From: Lacticaseibacillus pabuli
Lineage (GTDB): Bacteria > Bacillota > Bacilli > Lactobacillales > Lactobacillaceae
Assembly: GCF_028736235.1 (NCBI RefSeq)
Contig: NZ_CP117884.1
Span: 1,488,001-1,552,000, forward strand
DNA: 64,000 nt
Reading direction: 5' to 3'
The position numbers and the translations under genes were made by a program. Numbering within the stretch: the first letter of the stretch is position 1; each line of letters starts with the position of its first letter. The notes beneath the pieces are model-generated. The model made no database searches, had not been told where the DNA came from, and worked only from the letters and a program-made list of their open reading frames with translations. Positions 1 through 9,209 of this stretch are shown in pieces.

Positions 1-232
1 TAGAGAGCGGCGTCGCCATGTAGATGGCAAACAGCCCAACGATGATGAATGGCGGCAGAATCACGCCGAGGCCACGCCATGTGCGCCCCCAACGAACCTT
101 CTGCACCGCAGGCATATTCTTTTGTAGTTCAGCCGGCCCGTTCTCCACGCCGTTGCGTTTGCTGTGCAACTGCTTGCTATACGGACTAAAGTCAAAAGAT
201 TGGTGCGGCTTGTCGTCATCCTGTTTGCTCAT
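1..232 (-). CDS. divIB: Cell division protein DivIB/FtsQ, N-terminal part (cut by window edge)
   Basis: This is the first 77 codons of a gene running off the left edge. The start is an ATG at 232 behind an AAAGGAG site lying in the last codons of murG. The visible protein has a charged, hydrophilic cytoplasmic stretch of about 55 residues, ending in RTWRGLG, then the start of a membrane span (VILPPFIIVGLFAIY). This is the DivIB/FtsQ layout: short cytoplasmic tail, one transmembrane helix, then POTRA and beta domains outside, which are missing here. DivIB is a bitopic divisome protein that works with FtsL and DivIC at the septum. Its place as the last visible gene after murG fits the lactobacillar dcw order. 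The name rests on position and topology, not on the missing extracellular domain. Confidence 0.8.
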   Translation of the reverse strand, partial: MSKQDDDKPHQSFDFSPYSKQLHSKRNGVENGPAELQKNMPAVQKVRWGRTWRGLGVILPPFIIVGLFAIYMATPLS

Positions 233-234
233 CG

Positions 235-1335
235 CTATGCTCCTTTCATCGCCTCGTCCATCACCCGAATCAGCTGATCCGTGGCATCCGGAACGCCAAG
301 GCGCTTGGAATCATCAGCCATCTTGGCCAATTTCTGCTCATCGTTCATGAGTTCATTCACGGTGGACGTAAACTTGGTGCTCAACTCATCCTCGGTCACC
401 ACGATCGCCGCCCCACTCCGCTCGAGGCTCTTGGCGTTCATGTATTGGTGATTGTGCGTAACGTTGGGACTAGGCACCAGGACAGCCGGTAAGCCTAGCG
501 CCGTCATTTCTGCCAAACTGGTGGCCCCGGAGCGGCTGACCAGCAATGACACATCTGGCAAGACGAGCTCCATGTGGTCAATATACGGCACAATGGCAAC
601 GTTGCTTGGCAATTTACCAGCGTCTGCCACAACAGAATCGTAGTGGCGCCGACCAGTTGCGAAGAGGACTTGATAGTCACCCGCCGCAAAGGTTGGCAGG
701 CTTGCCAGAACCGCACTGTTTAAGCGCGGTGCACCACGCGAGCCCCCGAAGATTAAGAGGGTGCGCGTCTTAGGGTCAAGACCAAAGTCGCTCAAGCGGT
801 CGTTGGGCTCTAAACCAGCAACTTGCTGCGCCCGCGGGTTACCCGTAAGCACCACTTTTTTCGCTGGAAAGGCCGACTTGACGTCTTCAAAACTGACAGC
901 AACCTTATCGACGTAATGGGACAAGAACTTGTTCGTGACCCCAGCAATCGAGTTGGATTCGTGAATAACCGTTGGAATGTGCATTTTGGCTGCGGCGTAC
1001 AGCGCAGCCCCGGCAACATAGCCCCCGGTCCCCACGACAACGTCTGGTTTGAATTCCGCAATGATTTCGCGGGCGCGACGCACGGCGCTCAAGAACAAGC
1101 GAACCGTGTGCACGTTTTTTCTGATCCCAGCGAAGTTCAGCTTGCGGGAAAAGCCTTGAATATCAATCGTCTTGAACGCAACGTCGTGGTCTGGCACAAT
1201 CCGCGCTTCGAGACCGTGTTCAGTCCCAACGTAGAGTGCGGCGTCCAGCATGTCGCGTTCCTTGAGTCGGTCGAGCAGAGCCAGTGCAGGGTAAATGTGG
1301 CCACCAGTCCCACCACCGGAGACTAAAACTCGCAT
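235..1335 (-). CDS. murG: UDP-GlcNAc:undecaprenyl-PP-MurNAc-pentapeptide GlcNAc transferase MurG
   Basis: MurG adds GlcNAc to lipid I to make lipid II on the inner face of the membrane. The 366 residues match the family length. The N-terminal glycine-rich loop is GGTGGHIYPALA (about residues 8-19), a second loop GGSRGAPRLN lies mid-protein, and the sugar-nucleotide site SRSGATSLAEM followed by GLPAVLVPSP lies in the C-terminal half, as in GT28 enzymes. The ATG at 1335 directly follows the murD stop, and its AGGAGG site lies inside the last murD codons. The two genes are therefore tightly coupled, and divIB starts 3 nt after the murG stop. Nothing is unusual. Confidence 0.97.
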   Translation of the reverse strand: MRVLVSGGGTGGHIYPALALLDRLKERDMLDAALYVGTEHGLEARIVPDHDVAFKTIDIQGFSRKLNFAGIRKNVHTVRLFLSAVRRAREIIAEFKPDVVVGTGGYVAGAALYAAAKMHIPTVIHESNSIAGVTNKFLSHYVDKVAVSFEDVKSAFPAKKVVLTGNPRAQQVAGLEPNDRLSDFGLDPKTRTLLIFGGSRGAPRLNSAVLASLPTFAAGDYQVLFATGRRHYDSVVADAGKLPSNVAIVPYIDHMELVLPDVSLLVSRSGATSLAEMTALGLPAVLVPSPNVTHNHQYMNAKSLERSGAAIVVTEDELSTKFTSTVNELMNDEQKLAKMADDSKRLGVPDATDQLIRVMDEAMKGA

Positions 1336-2703
1336 CTACTTATCCTCCTGTGGCAACTGATCGACGAGGTTGATGAACAAATCACCACGCTCCTCGAAGG
1401 TGTGGAACTGGTCCCAGCTTGCGGCGGCAGGTGAAAGAAGCACCACATCGCCGGGTTCGGAGAAGGCGTAGGCAGCAGGAACCGCATCGTTCAAAGTGTC
1501 AACGCGCTTGATGTCCTTGATGCCAGCGTCCTTGGCGACTTGCACCATGAGTGGCGCCGTCTCGCCGTACGTAACCAGGGCCTTAGTGTGGGCCTTCAGC
1601 AATGGAATCAGGTCATCCATCGACAAGTGCCGGTCCAAACCACCACAAATGAGAACTTCTGGCTGCTTGAAGGCACCAATCGCAACACTGGCCGCTTCTA
1701 CGTTTGTGGCCTTGCTGTCGTTGTAGAACCGACGACCGTTCAACGTCTTCACGTACTGGATGCGGTGCCGAACACCCGTAAAGGTCCGTAGCACGTGCGT
1801 AATGGCCGCATCGTTCACACCGTATAGCTTGGCAACGGCAATGGCGGCCAGCGCGTTCTCGATGTTGTGTGCACCAGGAATCTGCATCTCGTCAGCAGCC
1901 ATAATCTTCTGGCCGTCCCAGGCGAGCTGACCGTCGATCAGGCTAGCACGCGCACCGGCTGCGCCCTTGCGGCTAAACGGAATAATTTGAGCCTTGCTCC
2001 GCTTGGCTAATTCGTGCATTTCTGGCAAATCCCAGTTCATGACGAAATAGTCGTCTGCCGTCTGGTTTTGCGTGATCCGCATCTTAGCGTTCACGTAGTT
2101 TTCACGCGTCCCGTGATAGTCCAAGTGGGCTTCGTAAATATTGGTCAGAACGGCTACGTGTGGACGCAACTTGGTGGCACCGAGCAGTTGGAAGGACGAC
2201 AACTCGGCGACAATCTTTTCGCCAGGTTTGCTGTCAGCGGCAACCTTGCTAATTGGAATCCCGATGTTCCCACCGACGTGAGCAGTCAGACCGCCCTCGT
2301 TCAGCATGAGGCCAATCAGCGTCGTGGTCGTTGTCTTACCGTTCGTCCCGGTAACCGCAACCCATTCGGCTTCTGACACCTCAAAGGCCAGCTCTGGCTC
2401 AGTGATGATTGGAATCTTCAGCTCTTCAGCCCGCTTGACCATGGGGTTCGTGTAAGGAATCCCAGGGTTTTTGACCATGAGTTCGAAGTTTTCGTCGAGC
2501 AGTTCAACTGGGTGGCTGCCGGAAATGACCCGGACACCCTCTTCGACAAGTGACTGTGCATCAGGATTGTCGTCGAAATTCTTAATATCATTGACCGTGA
2601 CGTAGGCCCCCAGGGTGTGCAATAGCCGAGCCGCGTTCAGCCCACTCTTTGCTAACCCCAAAACCAGGACTTTTTTATTTTGATAATCTGTAATCTCCCG
2701 CAT
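1336..2703 (-). CDS. murD: UDP-N-acetylmuramoyl-L-alanine--D-glutamate ligase MurD
   Basis: MurD is the cytoplasmic ATP-dependent ligase that adds D-glutamate to UDP-MurNAc-L-Ala. The Rossmann-like N-terminus (VLVLGLAKSGLNAARLL, about residues 12-28) binds UDP. The ATP loop is GTNGKTTTTTLIG (about 119-131). The middle domain contains NIYEAHLDYHGT and the C-terminal Mur ligase domain contains FYNDSKATN. The ATG at 2703 (455 residues) is preferred over an in-frame TTG three codons upstream, because a GAAAGAAG ribosome site sits 8-9 nt before the ATG. The gene lies between mraY and murG in the dcw operon. A short gap of about 47 nt separates it from mraY with no terminator. Confidence 0.97.
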   Translation of the reverse strand: MREITDYQNKKVLVLGLAKSGLNAARLLHTLGAYVTVNDIKNFDDNPDAQSLVEEGVRVISGSHPVELLDENFELMVKNPGIPYTNPMVKRAEELKIPIITEPELAFEVSEAEWVAVTGTNGKTTTTTLIGLMLNEGGLTAHVGGNIGIPISKVAADSKPGEKIVAELSSFQLLGATKLRPHVAVLTNIYEAHLDYHGTRENYVNAKMRITQNQTADDYFVMNWDLPEMHELAKRSKAQIIPFSRKGAAGARASLIDGQLAWDGQKIMAADEMQIPGAHNIENALAAIAVAKLYGVNDAAITHVLRTFTGVRHRIQYVKTLNGRRFYNDSKATNVEAASVAIGAFKQPEVLICGGLDRHLSMDDLIPLLKAHTKALVTYGETAPLMVQVAKDAGIKDIKRVDTLNDAVPAAYAFSEPGDVVLLSPAAASWDQFHTFEERGDLFINLVDQLPQEDK

Positions 2704-2750
2704 CACGTGCAACTTCTTTCTTTTTCTATTTATAAATTTGAATCGCTAAA

Positions 2751-3716
2751 TTAAAGGAACAATACCAAGTAAAGTGCGGCGCCAAGCGCCCCGATGATCC
2801 AGAAGACGATATCAATCTTCCACTCGCTCCAGCCGGACATCTCAAAATGATGGTGAATCGGTGACATTTTGAAAATACGCTTGCCGGTGAGACGGAAGGA
2901 CGTCACCTGCAACATGACAGAGGCCGTTTCAACCACGAAGATAATCCCGATTAGGAGCAGGGACCATTCGCGGTGGAGCATCAACGACACGGTTGCCAGT
3001 AAACCACCCAGTGCCAGACTTCCTGCATCCCCCATGAAAATCTTGGCAGGCTTGTGGTTGAACAACAGGAATCCGAGCAGGCCACCAATGACACTCAAGC
3101 AAATGATGAGGACATCGGTGCGGCCCATTTTAACCGCGATAATGGCGTAGGCTGCAAACGCGATGCTGGCTTGACCCGCAACCAGGCCGTCCAGTCCATC
3201 CGTTAAGTTAACGGCGTTTGAGAACCCAATCAACCAAATTGCGGCGAAAATCGCGTAGAACCAGGCCGCGTGCACGGTACCAAGGAACGGCACGTACAGG
3301 TCAGGTTTGAAGCCATCCCGGAAGAAGAACACCAGGAACACAGCCGCACCGATCAGCTGACCCAGCAGTTTCTGCCAAGCACGCAGGCCCAAGTTCCGCT
3401 TCATGGAGACCTTGACGAAATCATCGATAAAACCAAGAATCCCGTAAAGCAGGAAGATGAACAAGCTGATAATGATGGTCAGTCCAAATTGGTGTTGCCA
3501 TATGCCAACCCAAACTGCGGTAATAATAATCGCGAGAATGAACACGACCCCACCCATTGTGGGCGTCCCGCTCTTCTTTTCATGCCACTTGGGGCCTTCC
3601 TCACGAATCGTTTGTCCCTCTTTGTTCATCCGCATGTAGCCAATGAAGAGTGGCAAAATCATGACGGTGATGACGAAAGCCGACACCACTGGTATTAACA
3701 TCTGTGCAAGTTGCAT
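2751..3716 (-). CDS. mraY: Phospho-N-acetylmuramoyl-pentapeptide transferase MraY
   Basis: MraY transfers phospho-MurNAc-pentapeptide from UDP to undecaprenyl phosphate, giving lipid I. It is an integral membrane enzyme with about ten hydrophobic helices. Visible signatures are GFIDDFVKV (the aspartate pair in the first cytoplasmic loop), [20 protein letters not shown] and the [11 protein letters not shown] segment in the last long loop. The ATG at 3716 gives 321 residues, the usual size. It has a GGAG site 9 nt upstream, whereas longer in-frame versions would run into the pbp2B end. It follows pbp2B by 22 nt and precedes murD. Confidence 0.97.
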   Translation of the reverse strand: MQLAQMLIPVVSAFVITVMILPLFIGYMRMNKEGQTIREEGPKWHEKKSGTPTMGGVVFILAIIITAVWVGIWQHQFGLTIIISLFIFLLYGILGFIDDFVKVSMKRNLGLRAWQKLLGQLIGAAVFLVFFFRDGFKPDLYVPFLGTVHAAWFYAIFAAIWLIGFSNAVNLTDGLDGLVAGQASIAFAAYAIIAVKMGRTDVLIICLSVIGGLLGFLLFNHKPAKIFMGDAGSLALGGLLATVSLMLHREWSLLLIGIIFVVETASVMLQVTSFRLTGKRIFKMSPIHHHFEMSGWSEWKIDIVFWIIGALGAALYLVLFL

Positions 3717-3738
3717 GACATAAACTCCGCTTCTATAT

Positions 3739-5880
3739 CTATTTATCCGTAAACTTAATGGTACCACCAGAACCGGTCAATAAGGATCCTGGTTTTAAGG
3801 TTTGTTGACTTGCAAAGCCCTCACCCTTGAAGGTAAACGGAACACCGGTAATCTGGGCCAATTTTAACACATCAGATTTACCCCAACCAATAACCGATGG
3901 CATTGTCATCGCGCCGTTCGTCAGGACAATCGCTCTAGAGCCGCCCATAACCTGTTGCCCATTTGCAGGTAATTGCTGAACGACCTTATTACCACTACCG
4001 ATTACCGCAACACGCTGCTGCTGGGCTTCGAGTGTTGAAATCGCAGTATTAAGGCTTTGACCGGTCACATTTGGCATCTCAGTAATCTTGCCGCTCACCC
4101 CGTGCAGGCCGCCAAGTGCGACGGTTCGCTTAACCAGTGGGGTGAAAATTGAGTTCAAAATCTTTTCAGGATCTTCAGTCATTTTCTGTGGCTGACGCAT
4201 CGTGATGTACACGATGTACTTTGGCTTGTTGATCGGGACCATCCCCGCAACGGAGAAGGTGTAATTCCAGGCACCACTGAGATAGCCGTGCTTACCAGCA
4301 ACCTGCGCAGTCCCGGTCTTAACACCGAGATCAATTCCCGGAATCTTGTAGACCCGCCCAGTCCCGTATTCGGCGTTGATAACCTGTGTCATTGCCTGAC
4401 GCACGCCCTCAGCGCTACTCTTCTTGATGACCCGGCCTAAGTTTTCCGTGCCATAGTTGCGCACCGTGCCATCATCATTAATCGTCTTGCTAACAATGCG
4501 GGGCCGAACCATCTGCCCGTTATTGGCAATCGCAGACATCGCCTGCAGCATCTGGACCTGCGTCACGTTAATGGCTTGACCAAACGCCGTGCTGGCTTGG
4601 TTCAAAGTGCCGTTAAAGGAAATGTGGCCATAGCCCTCCTGCGGCAAGGTAATACCCGTCCGCTGACCAAAGCCAAAGCGTTTCAGGTACTTATGCCAGG
4701 TCGCGCCGCCCATCGTTTGCTCAATGTGCACCATCCCGGTGTTCGAGCTACGCGGAAAGGCTTCACCAACTGGGACGGTCCCCCAGCCGGATTTCTGCCA
4801 GTCGTAAATTGTACCGCCACCCAGCGTGACATGCCCGGACTGGTACATCTCGTTAGGGTGGTAGTTGCCACTATCAATCGCAGAGGCCAAGGTCATGATC
4901 TTCATGATGGATCCTGGCTCGTACACATCTTGATACAGGGCGCTACTCCACTTGTTAAGACCCGTTCCAGAGACCGGATCAAAGGTGGGCCGCTCAGCCG
5001 TGGCCAGAATCGCCCCCGTCTTCGGGTTCATGACGGTCGCGGTGAGTTCAAGCGGCACGTACTTACTCTGAACGGAATCCATGAGCGTTTCCAGGTATGA
5101 CTGCAGGTTGGTGTCGAGCGTCGTGTAGACCGTCCCGCCATCTTTAACGGGTGTCACGCTCGCCTTGGTACCGGCCAGCTGGAACCCAAAACCATCCTTC
5201 TGCTCACGCTTCACCCCATTTTGACCGGAGAGCACCGTGTTGAACTCCTGCTCGAGACCCATCTTGCCGATAATCTTCTTCGTACCCGTTTGGTTGTCGG
5301 GCATCGTGGAGACCATCCCCAGCGCGTGGGAAGCAAAAATTCCGTTTGGATAGCGGCGGGCACTGGAATCTTGGAAGAACAGTCCCGGAATTTTGGTCGC
5401 TTTGAGGGCTTTTTTGGTCGCAAGTGAGAGGTTGTCCCCCGCTTGGCCAAATTCGACCTGCGTGGTTTTGCGGTTGGACGGGGTCAAGCGTTTCAGGATG
5501 TCCTCGGATGACATCTTCAAATACTTGGACAAAGTATCTGCGGTTTCCACTTTGTTCTTAACCGTCTTGCGCTTATCACCGGCGTACTGGTGCTTAATCA
5601 GGGCGTAAACCTTGTAATTCGTCCCTGAGTCGGCCAATACGGAGCCGTCCCGGTCCACAATCGCGCCACGCTCGGCCGGTGTGTAGACCGTTTCGTTCAG
5701 GGTCGCTAAGCGCCGCTGCTTGAGATTTTGGCCGTCTGGTCGGCCGAATGCAATGACATTTATGCGCCAAACAAAAACAAGCAAAAGAGCAACCGACAGA
5801 AACATCATGAAGATGCCAAATACCTGTCTGTTTTTTCTTAAGCTTGCTTTTGAGAGTCGCTTATTTCCGTTAGTTTTCAT
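3739..5880 (-). CDS. pbp2B: Septal class B penicillin-binding protein 2B with two PASTA domains
   Basis: This is the septal D,D-transpeptidase that cross-links peptidoglycan with FtsW and FtsL/DivIB/DivIC. After a basic cytoplasmic N-terminus there is one membrane helix (about residues 20-41). A pedestal domain follows, then the transpeptidase domain with all three catalytic motifs: SIMK (Ser324, Lys327), SSN (378-380) and KTGT (521-524). The last 120 residues form two PASTA repeats ([10 protein letters not shown] and [10 protein letters not shown] starts). The length of 713 is normal. Its ATG overlaps the ftsL stop as ATGA, so the two are translationally coupled. B. subtilis Pbp2B and SpoVD are the nearest familiar relatives. 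Confidence 0.95.
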   Translation of the reverse strand: MKTNGNKRLSKASLRKNRQVFGIFMMFLSVALLLVFVWRINVIAFGRPDGQNLKQRRLATLNETVYTPAERGAIVDRDGSVLADSGTNYKVYALIKHQYAGDKRKTVKNKVETADTLSKYLKMSSEDILKRLTPSNRKTTQVEFGQAGDNLSLATKKALKATKIPGLFFQDSSARRYPNGIFASHALGMVSTMPDNQTGTKKIIGKMGLEQEFNTVLSGQNGVKREQKDGFGFQLAGTKASVTPVKDGGTVYTTLDTNLQSYLETLMDSVQSKYVPLELTATVMNPKTGAILATAERPTFDPVSGTGLNKWSSALYQDVYEPGSIMKIMTLASAIDSGNYHPNEMYQSGHVTLGGGTIYDWQKSGWGTVPVGEAFPRSSNTGMVHIEQTMGGATWHKYLKRFGFGQRTGITLPQEGYGHISFNGTLNQASTAFGQAINVTQVQMLQAMSAIANNGQMVRPRIVSKTINDDGTVRNYGTENLGRVIKKSSAEGVRQAMTQVINAEYGTGRVYKIPGIDLGVKTGTAQVAGKHGYLSGAWNYTFSVAGMVPINKPKYIVYITMRQPQKMTEDPEKILNSIFTPLVKRTVALGGLHGVSGKITEMPNVTGQSLNTAISTLEAQQQRVAVIGSGNKVVQQLPANGQQVMGGSRAIVLTNGAMTMPSVIGWGKSDVLKLAQITGVPFTFKGEGFASQQTLKPGSLLTGSGGTIKFTDK

Positions 5881-6257
5881 TTGACCGCCTGTTTAACGCT
5901 CCCCTCGACCACGGTAAGTCCGTGAGCTTTAGCGAAAGCGCTGAGCCGCTGCGAGTCACTGAGCTCACTGACTGCTTGCTCGAGGTTCGTTATTCCATGA
6001 TTGACTTGAGATGTTTTGATTTGTGTCATCTGGTACGCGCGTGTCGTTTGCGTAATGCGGGACTGCACCATCACACAAGCAACTGCAATTGCCATTGTAA
6101 CAATCGTCAGGCTACAAATACAGAGCTTTTCGAACGGACTCACGTGAACGCGAGTGTTATGTACGGGTACAGCTTGTGTCTGAGTGCTTGTTTTACGAAT
6201 TGGTGTTGCAGTTGTTTCGGGATTTGATTGTAAAACTCTGGCTGCGTTGTCCATCAT
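5877..6257 (-). CDS. ftsL: Cell division protein FtsL
   Basis: FtsL is a small bitopic divisome protein of 126 residues. A hydrophilic, Thr-rich N-terminus of about 55 residues is followed by one strong membrane span (LCICSLTIVTMAIAVACVMV). The external part is short and coiled-coil-like (ITNLEQAVSELSDSQRLSAFAKAHGL), ending with the usual post-coil AKAHGLTVVEG segment. The ATG at 6257 was chosen because a GAGG site lies 9 nt before it. A longer reading would overlap rsmH by many codons. It overlaps pbp2B by 4 nt. Sequence conservation in this family is low, so the name relies on topology and position. Confidence 0.9.
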   Translation of the reverse strand: MMDNAARVLQSNPETTATPIRKTSTQTQAVPVHNTRVHVSPFEKLCICSLTIVTMAIAVACVMVQSRITQTTRAYQMTQIKTSQVNHGITNLEQAVSELSDSQRLSAFAKAHGLTVVEGSVKQAVK

Positions 6258-6258
6258 T

Positions 6259-7209
6259 TTAATCTGCCTCCTCGGCATTGCGTTCGATGACTCGCAGCTT
6301 GGCGCTGTGAGCACGGTGGTTAGTTTCTACTTCCTCATCACTAGGCAAGATTGGCTTGCGATTGACCAGATGAAAGTCTGGCTGCATCCCCTGTGGTAAT
6401 ACGGGTAAACCGCGGGGAACGTCGGGCACCGAACTGGCATCGCGGAACATGACCTTCACGAGCCGATCCTCGAGGGACTGGAACGTGATGACCGCAATCC
6501 GGCCGCCAGGATTCAGCATCTTCAGCGCCTCACCTAGGCTCTGCTCCAGGGCACCAAGCTCGTCGTTGACCGCGACGCGCAACGCCTGAAACACCTTCTT
6601 GGCAGGATGACCGCCCGTCCGCCGGGCAGCTGCTGGGATGCCAGCCTTGATCAAATCCACGAGTTCAAACGTGGTTTCGATTGGCTTTTCGGCACGCGCC
6701 CGCTCAATTTGGCGGGCAATTGGTTTGGCAAACTTTTCTTCACCATAGCGGTTAAAGATGCGAAGTAACTCGTTAAACGACCACTCGTTCACAATGACGC
6801 GTGCAGTGAGCTCCTGGCTCTGATCCATCCGCATATCGAGCGGGGCATCAAATCGGTAGGAGAAGCCGCGCTGCGATTCGTCGAACTGGGGACTTGAAAC
6901 CCCCAGGTCGTAGAGGACACCATCAACACCGGTAACGCCCTGCTCAGCTAAGCTGTCGGTCATATCCCGAAAGTTGGCTTTAATCAGCGTCCAGTTCGCA
7001 GGCAATGGGCTGAACTTACGCTCAACCTCACTGATTGCCTCGGCGTCTTGGTCAAAGGAGTAAAGGCGACCCGCATCACTCAGTTGACTCAGGATGAGGC
7101 GACTGTGACCGGCCCGACCCAACGTTGCGTCAACGTAGGTGCCGTCAGGTTTAATATTCAACTCGTTTGCTGCAGTGTGCAGTAGCACCGTTTCGTGTGT
7201 GAATTCCAT
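6259..7209 (-). CDS. rsmH: 16S rRNA (cytosine-1402 N4)-methyltransferase RsmH (MraW)
   Basis: RsmH methylates N4 of C1402 in 16S rRNA using S-adenosylmethionine. The length of 316 residues is typical. The SAM loop reads [10 protein letters not shown] near residue 27, where the more usual form is GGAGHS. Other family segments are [37 protein letters not shown] and the C-terminal [11 protein letters not shown] with [10 protein letters not shown]. It lies between mraZ and ftsL as in nearly all Firmicutes. The ribosome site before the ATG at 7209 is weak, so translation may depend on coupling to mraZ, whose stop is 3 nt upstream. Confidence 0.97.
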   Translation of the reverse strand: MEFTHETVLLHTAANELNIKPDGTYVDATLGRAGHSRLILSQLSDAGRLYSFDQDAEAISEVERKFSPLPANWTLIKANFRDMTDSLAEQGVTGVDGVLYDLGVSSPQFDESQRGFSYRFDAPLDMRMDQSQELTARVIVNEWSFNELLRIFNRYGEEKFAKPIARQIERARAEKPIETTFELVDLIKAGIPAAARRTGGHPAKKVFQALRVAVNDELGALEQSLGEALKMLNPGGRIAVITFQSLEDRLVKVMFRDASSVPDVPRGLPVLPQGMQPDFHLVNRKPILPSDEEVETNHRAHSAKLRVIERNAEEAD

Positions 7210-7212
7210 AAT

Positions 7213-7644
7213 TTACAACCCAAAGTCCATCAGATTTTCAGAGATTTCATCGAAGCTCTCTTCAGCGTTATCAGCAAACTTGTCCCAACGCTCTTCGCTC
7301 CAAATTTCAATGCGGCTGGAAACACCAACCAGGACGCAAGCCTTACTGAGGTCCGCGTGCTGCATCAATGACTTAGGCACGTTGATCCGGCCCTGCCGAT
7401 CCAGTTCGCACTCCGTGGCTGCGGAGTAGAGGAAACGCACGAACGTCCGCGCGTCCTTCTTAGTGAGTGGCAACTGTGCAAGCTTGGCCTGCAATGCTTC
7501 CCACTCCGATTCAGGGTAACCGAACAAGCAACCGTCCATCCCGCGCGTTAGCACAAAGCTAGCACCGAGCTGCTCCCGAAACTTCGCGGGAACAATCAGG
7601 CGTCCTTTTGCATCAAGATTATGATGAAATTCGCCCATGAACAT
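7213..7644 (-). CDS. mraZ: Transcriptional regulator MraZ
   Basis: MraZ is the first gene of the dcw operon and a DNA-binding repressor/modulator of it in bacteria where it has been studied. The 143 residues contain two SpoVT/AbrB-like MraZ halves: [19 protein letters not shown] at the N-terminus and [21 protein letters not shown] in the second half. These carry the DxxGR and DxQGR signatures that contact DNA. The ATG at 7644 follows an AAAGGGGTGA site by about 6 nt. An upstream in-frame reading would extend through the operator region and is rejected. Three GTGG repeats just upstream form its probable autoregulatory site. Confidence 0.96.
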   Translation of the reverse strand: MFMGEFHHNLDAKGRLIVPAKFREQLGASFVLTRGMDGCLFGYPESEWEALQAKLAQLPLTKKDARTFVRFLYSAATECELDRQGRINVPKSLMQHADLSKACVLVGVSSRIEIWSEERWDKFADNAEESFDEISENLMDFGL

Positions 7645-7669
7645 TGCTGTCACCCCTTTCATGGTTTCA

Positions 7670-7702
7670 ATTCTACCACAACGCCCCACTTTCCACCACA
7701 AT
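7670..7702 (-). promoter_or_regulatory. MraZ operator (three direct GTGG repeats) with overlapping -10
   Basis: Read on the minus strand, GTGG occurs at 7699-7696, 7689-7686 and 7679-7676, spaced exactly 10 bp, one helical turn. A TAGAAT hexamer (7675-7670), suitable as a -10, follows directly. Known MraZ sites in other bacteria are direct G-rich repeats with about 10-bp period upstream of mraZ, so this is the likely autoregulatory operator of the dcw operon. The -35 is not convincing. Confidence 0.75.
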
Positions 7703-7759
7703 TTTGCCGTATATTAGATAATGTTACCTAAATGAAAAATTAAATAAACCGACTGTACT

Positions 7760-7793
7760 AAAAAACGCCGTGAACTCGCGGTTCACGGCGTTA
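7760..7793 (-). terminator. Rho-independent terminator
   Basis: A 12-bp perfect stem (AACGCCGTGAAC with its complement, loop of about 5 nt) is followed on the minus strand by a run of six T. It ends the transcript of the small membrane protein gene at 7829-8155 and insulates the dcw promoter. Confidence 0.85.
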
Positions 7794-7828
7794 AACAAGA
7801 TGTGGTAGTGAAGTGGGGGGCCTACCCA

Positions 7829-8155
7829 CTATATAACAATTGCGACGCCCCACCATAAAATGGAAACGGCTCCAATTATGAGCCCATATTGCCGATAAAA
7901 GCGCTTTATGAGGAGGTCAAAAACCCGCAAAATAGTGATGGCCACCCACACGAGCCCGATTAGGCAAGACAGCGCGACACAAAGGAAGAAATAGTCTGGG
8001 TTGGTTCCCCCCACCAGTAGCCAAATCGCCGCAAAATTGACGATTCCAGCTAGCTCCAAAGGTAACTTACCCCACCAGGCCCCACTTTTGATATAAAAAA
8101 GTATTAAAGCCACCACCAAGTAAACCGGTGGCAAAATGAGACCGATTGCACGCAT
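7829..8155 (-). CDS. Small multi-span membrane protein of unknown function
   Basis: The 108 residues form about three or four hydrophobic helices (LILPPVYLVVALILFYI, LAGIVNFAAIWLLVG, FFLCVALSCLIGLVWVAITIL, GLIIGAVSILWWGVAIVI) joined by short polar loops. The ATG at 8155 has a GGAGG site 9 nt upstream. I recognise no family motif and assign no function. It is monocistronic: a terminator follows, and the divergent DUF4044 gene lies upstream. Confidence 0.7.
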   Translation of the reverse strand: MRAIGLILPPVYLVVALILFYIKSGAWWGKLPLELAGIVNFAAIWLLVGGTNPDYFFLCVALSCLIGLVWVAITILRVFDLLIKRFYRQYGLIIGAVSILWWGVAIVI

Positions 8156-8218
8156 GCTGTCCTACCTCCATGTGATTATCTTACTATTTGGCAGAAAGCT
8201 TGCATAGCCTAAGCACAA

Positions 8219-8247
8219 TTGCCAAGCGAATCTTAAGCGAGTATAGT
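8219..8247 (+). promoter_or_regulatory. Sigma-A type promoter for the DUF4044 gene
   Basis: TTGCCA (8219-8224) and TATAGT (8242-8247) are separated by exactly 17 bp, about 25-37 nt upstream of the candidate starts of the small plus-strand gene. Confidence 0.7.
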
Positions 8248-8283
8248 GAAGGAAACCAAAAGTAAGGCAGTGTGAATCTGATT

Positions 8284-8394
8284 ATGAAAGAAAAGAAAAG
8301 TACGATGGCCAAGGTCGTCCAAGTCGTTGTTTGGCTGATGCTCATCGTGACCGTGCTCGCAGCGGTGCTCGGTGCCGTCGCATCATTCGCATAA
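8284..8394 (+). CDS. DUF4044 family 36-residue membrane protein
   Basis: This tiny gene encodes a basic N-terminus (MKEKKSTMAK) followed by a single hydrophobic helix (VVQVVVWLMLIVTVLAAVLG) and a short tail. The length and the VVVWLMLI segment match what I know of the DUF4044 family, small proteins often found next to the dcw cluster in lactobacilli; their role is unknown. The ATG at 8284 lacks a close ribosome site. An in-frame GTG at 8272, about 5 nt after an AAGG, is an alternative that adds four residues. A well-formed promoter lies just upstream and a terminator just downstream. Confidence 0.75.
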   Translation: MKEKKSTMAKVVQVVVWLMLIVTVLAAVLGAVASFA

Positions 8395-8399
8395 AACAC

Positions 8400-8437
8400 A
8401 AAAAATCGTCCACATAAATTGTGGACGATTTTTTTGT
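8400..8437. terminator. Bidirectional terminator
   Basis: The stem AAATCGTCCAC / GTGGACGATTT has a short loop and T-runs on both sides. It serves the DUF4044 gene on the plus strand and thiT on the minus strand, whose stop is at 8440. Confidence 0.85.
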
Positions 8438-8439
8438 GG

Positions 8440-9015
8440 CTAACGTTCTGGTACGTACAACCGCGGTGCAATCTGTAGTAGCACAACGAGGACAACTGCC
8501 GCGAGCAAAATGGACGCGACCGCTGATCCACCATTGACAATCAGTGAGTACAGCCAGACCGGTTGACCCTTAGGCGCATAGCTCCCCCAGAACACGATGC
8601 CGGCAATGAAGTGGAAGAAGTACTTGGCAACCCCGGAAACCGTGACAGCTAAGACGAGTAGCACAGCCGCGGACCCCTTCCGGCCGCGTTTCAGTGCGTG
8701 CTGGAAATTGGCCGCGAAGATACCGCCGAGGCCAACAACCGTAAAGGCGATGGGATACTCCAGAATGCCCTGAGTTGCGTTTAAGACGCTACCGCCGGGA
8801 ATCCCGCGCAGGAACATGTCCAGCAAGCCCCATACCAAACCCGCTGCCAGCGTCGGCAATAGCCCCCGCCGCATTGCGTAAACCCCGAATGGAATTAACC
8901 CAAATTGCACTTCGATAGCGGAAACGCCTACCGTGTGCGGAATATAATTGAGTGCCATGGCAAACGCCACGATGATTGCCCCTTCAACTAGGACGAGTAA
9001 ACGATGATTTTGCAT
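8440..9015 (-). CDS. thiT: Thiamin ECF transporter substrate-binding subunit ThiT
   Basis: ThiT is the six-helix membrane S-component that binds thiamin and joins the shared ECF module (EcfA, EcfA', EcfT) for uptake. The 191 residues contain the characteristic LAAGLVWGLLDMF segment in helix 3, QGILEYPIAFTVVG, and the thiamin-site region KYFFHFIAGIVFWGSYAPKG followed by YSLIVNG. The ATG at 9015 follows AAGGAGG by about 10 nt. A TPP riboswitch precedes it, which independently supports the thiamin assignment. The ECF energising genes are not in the window. Confidence 0.95.
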   Translation of the reverse strand: MQNHRLLVLVEGAIIVAFAMALNYIPHTVGVSAIEVQFGLIPFGVYAMRRGLLPTLAAGLVWGLLDMFLRGIPGGSVLNATQGILEYPIAFTVVGLGGIFAANFQHALKRGRKGSAAVLLVLAVTVSGVAKYFFHFIAGIVFWGSYAPKGQPVWLYSLIVNGGSAVASILLAAVVLVVLLQIAPRLYVPER

Positions 9016-9065
9016 ACAAAAATGGCCTCCTTGACCAAACCAGCACAAAGAGACCGTAATCTACG

Positions 9066-9157
9066 GCTCCACAATTCCTACGCTCGCACTAACGAACAGG
9101 TTCGAAGGGTCTGGGCTCACGCCCACTCTCAGCCAGTGGCTCCCCCTTGTGAAGGTT
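9066..9157 (-). promoter_or_regulatory. TPP riboswitch (THI element)
   Basis: The minus strand contains the conserved blocks in order: GGGAGCC, CTGAGAGT, GACCCTTCGAACCTG, GTTAGTGCGAGCGTAGGAA. These match the TPP aptamer consensus of CUGAGA, ACCC..GAACCUG and an AGCGNAGGGA-like end. No T-run follows the aptamer. Control of thiT is therefore more likely at translation, through the AAGGAGG site at about 9026-9032, than by termination. Confidence 0.93.
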
Positions 9158-9209
9158 TATATTTGTTATTTACGTACTTAATGTTAGCGGATGCATTCGC
9201 CGCTGTCAA

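Noticed and set aside
823..1326. Open frame on the plus strand opposite murG
   Set aside because: It has no ribosome site and no protein signature, and it lies wholly within a certain gene.
8184..8540. Minus-strand frame overlapping the DUF4044 and thiT ends
   Set aside because: It crosses two terminators and the plus-strand gene, and its sequence is not protein-like.
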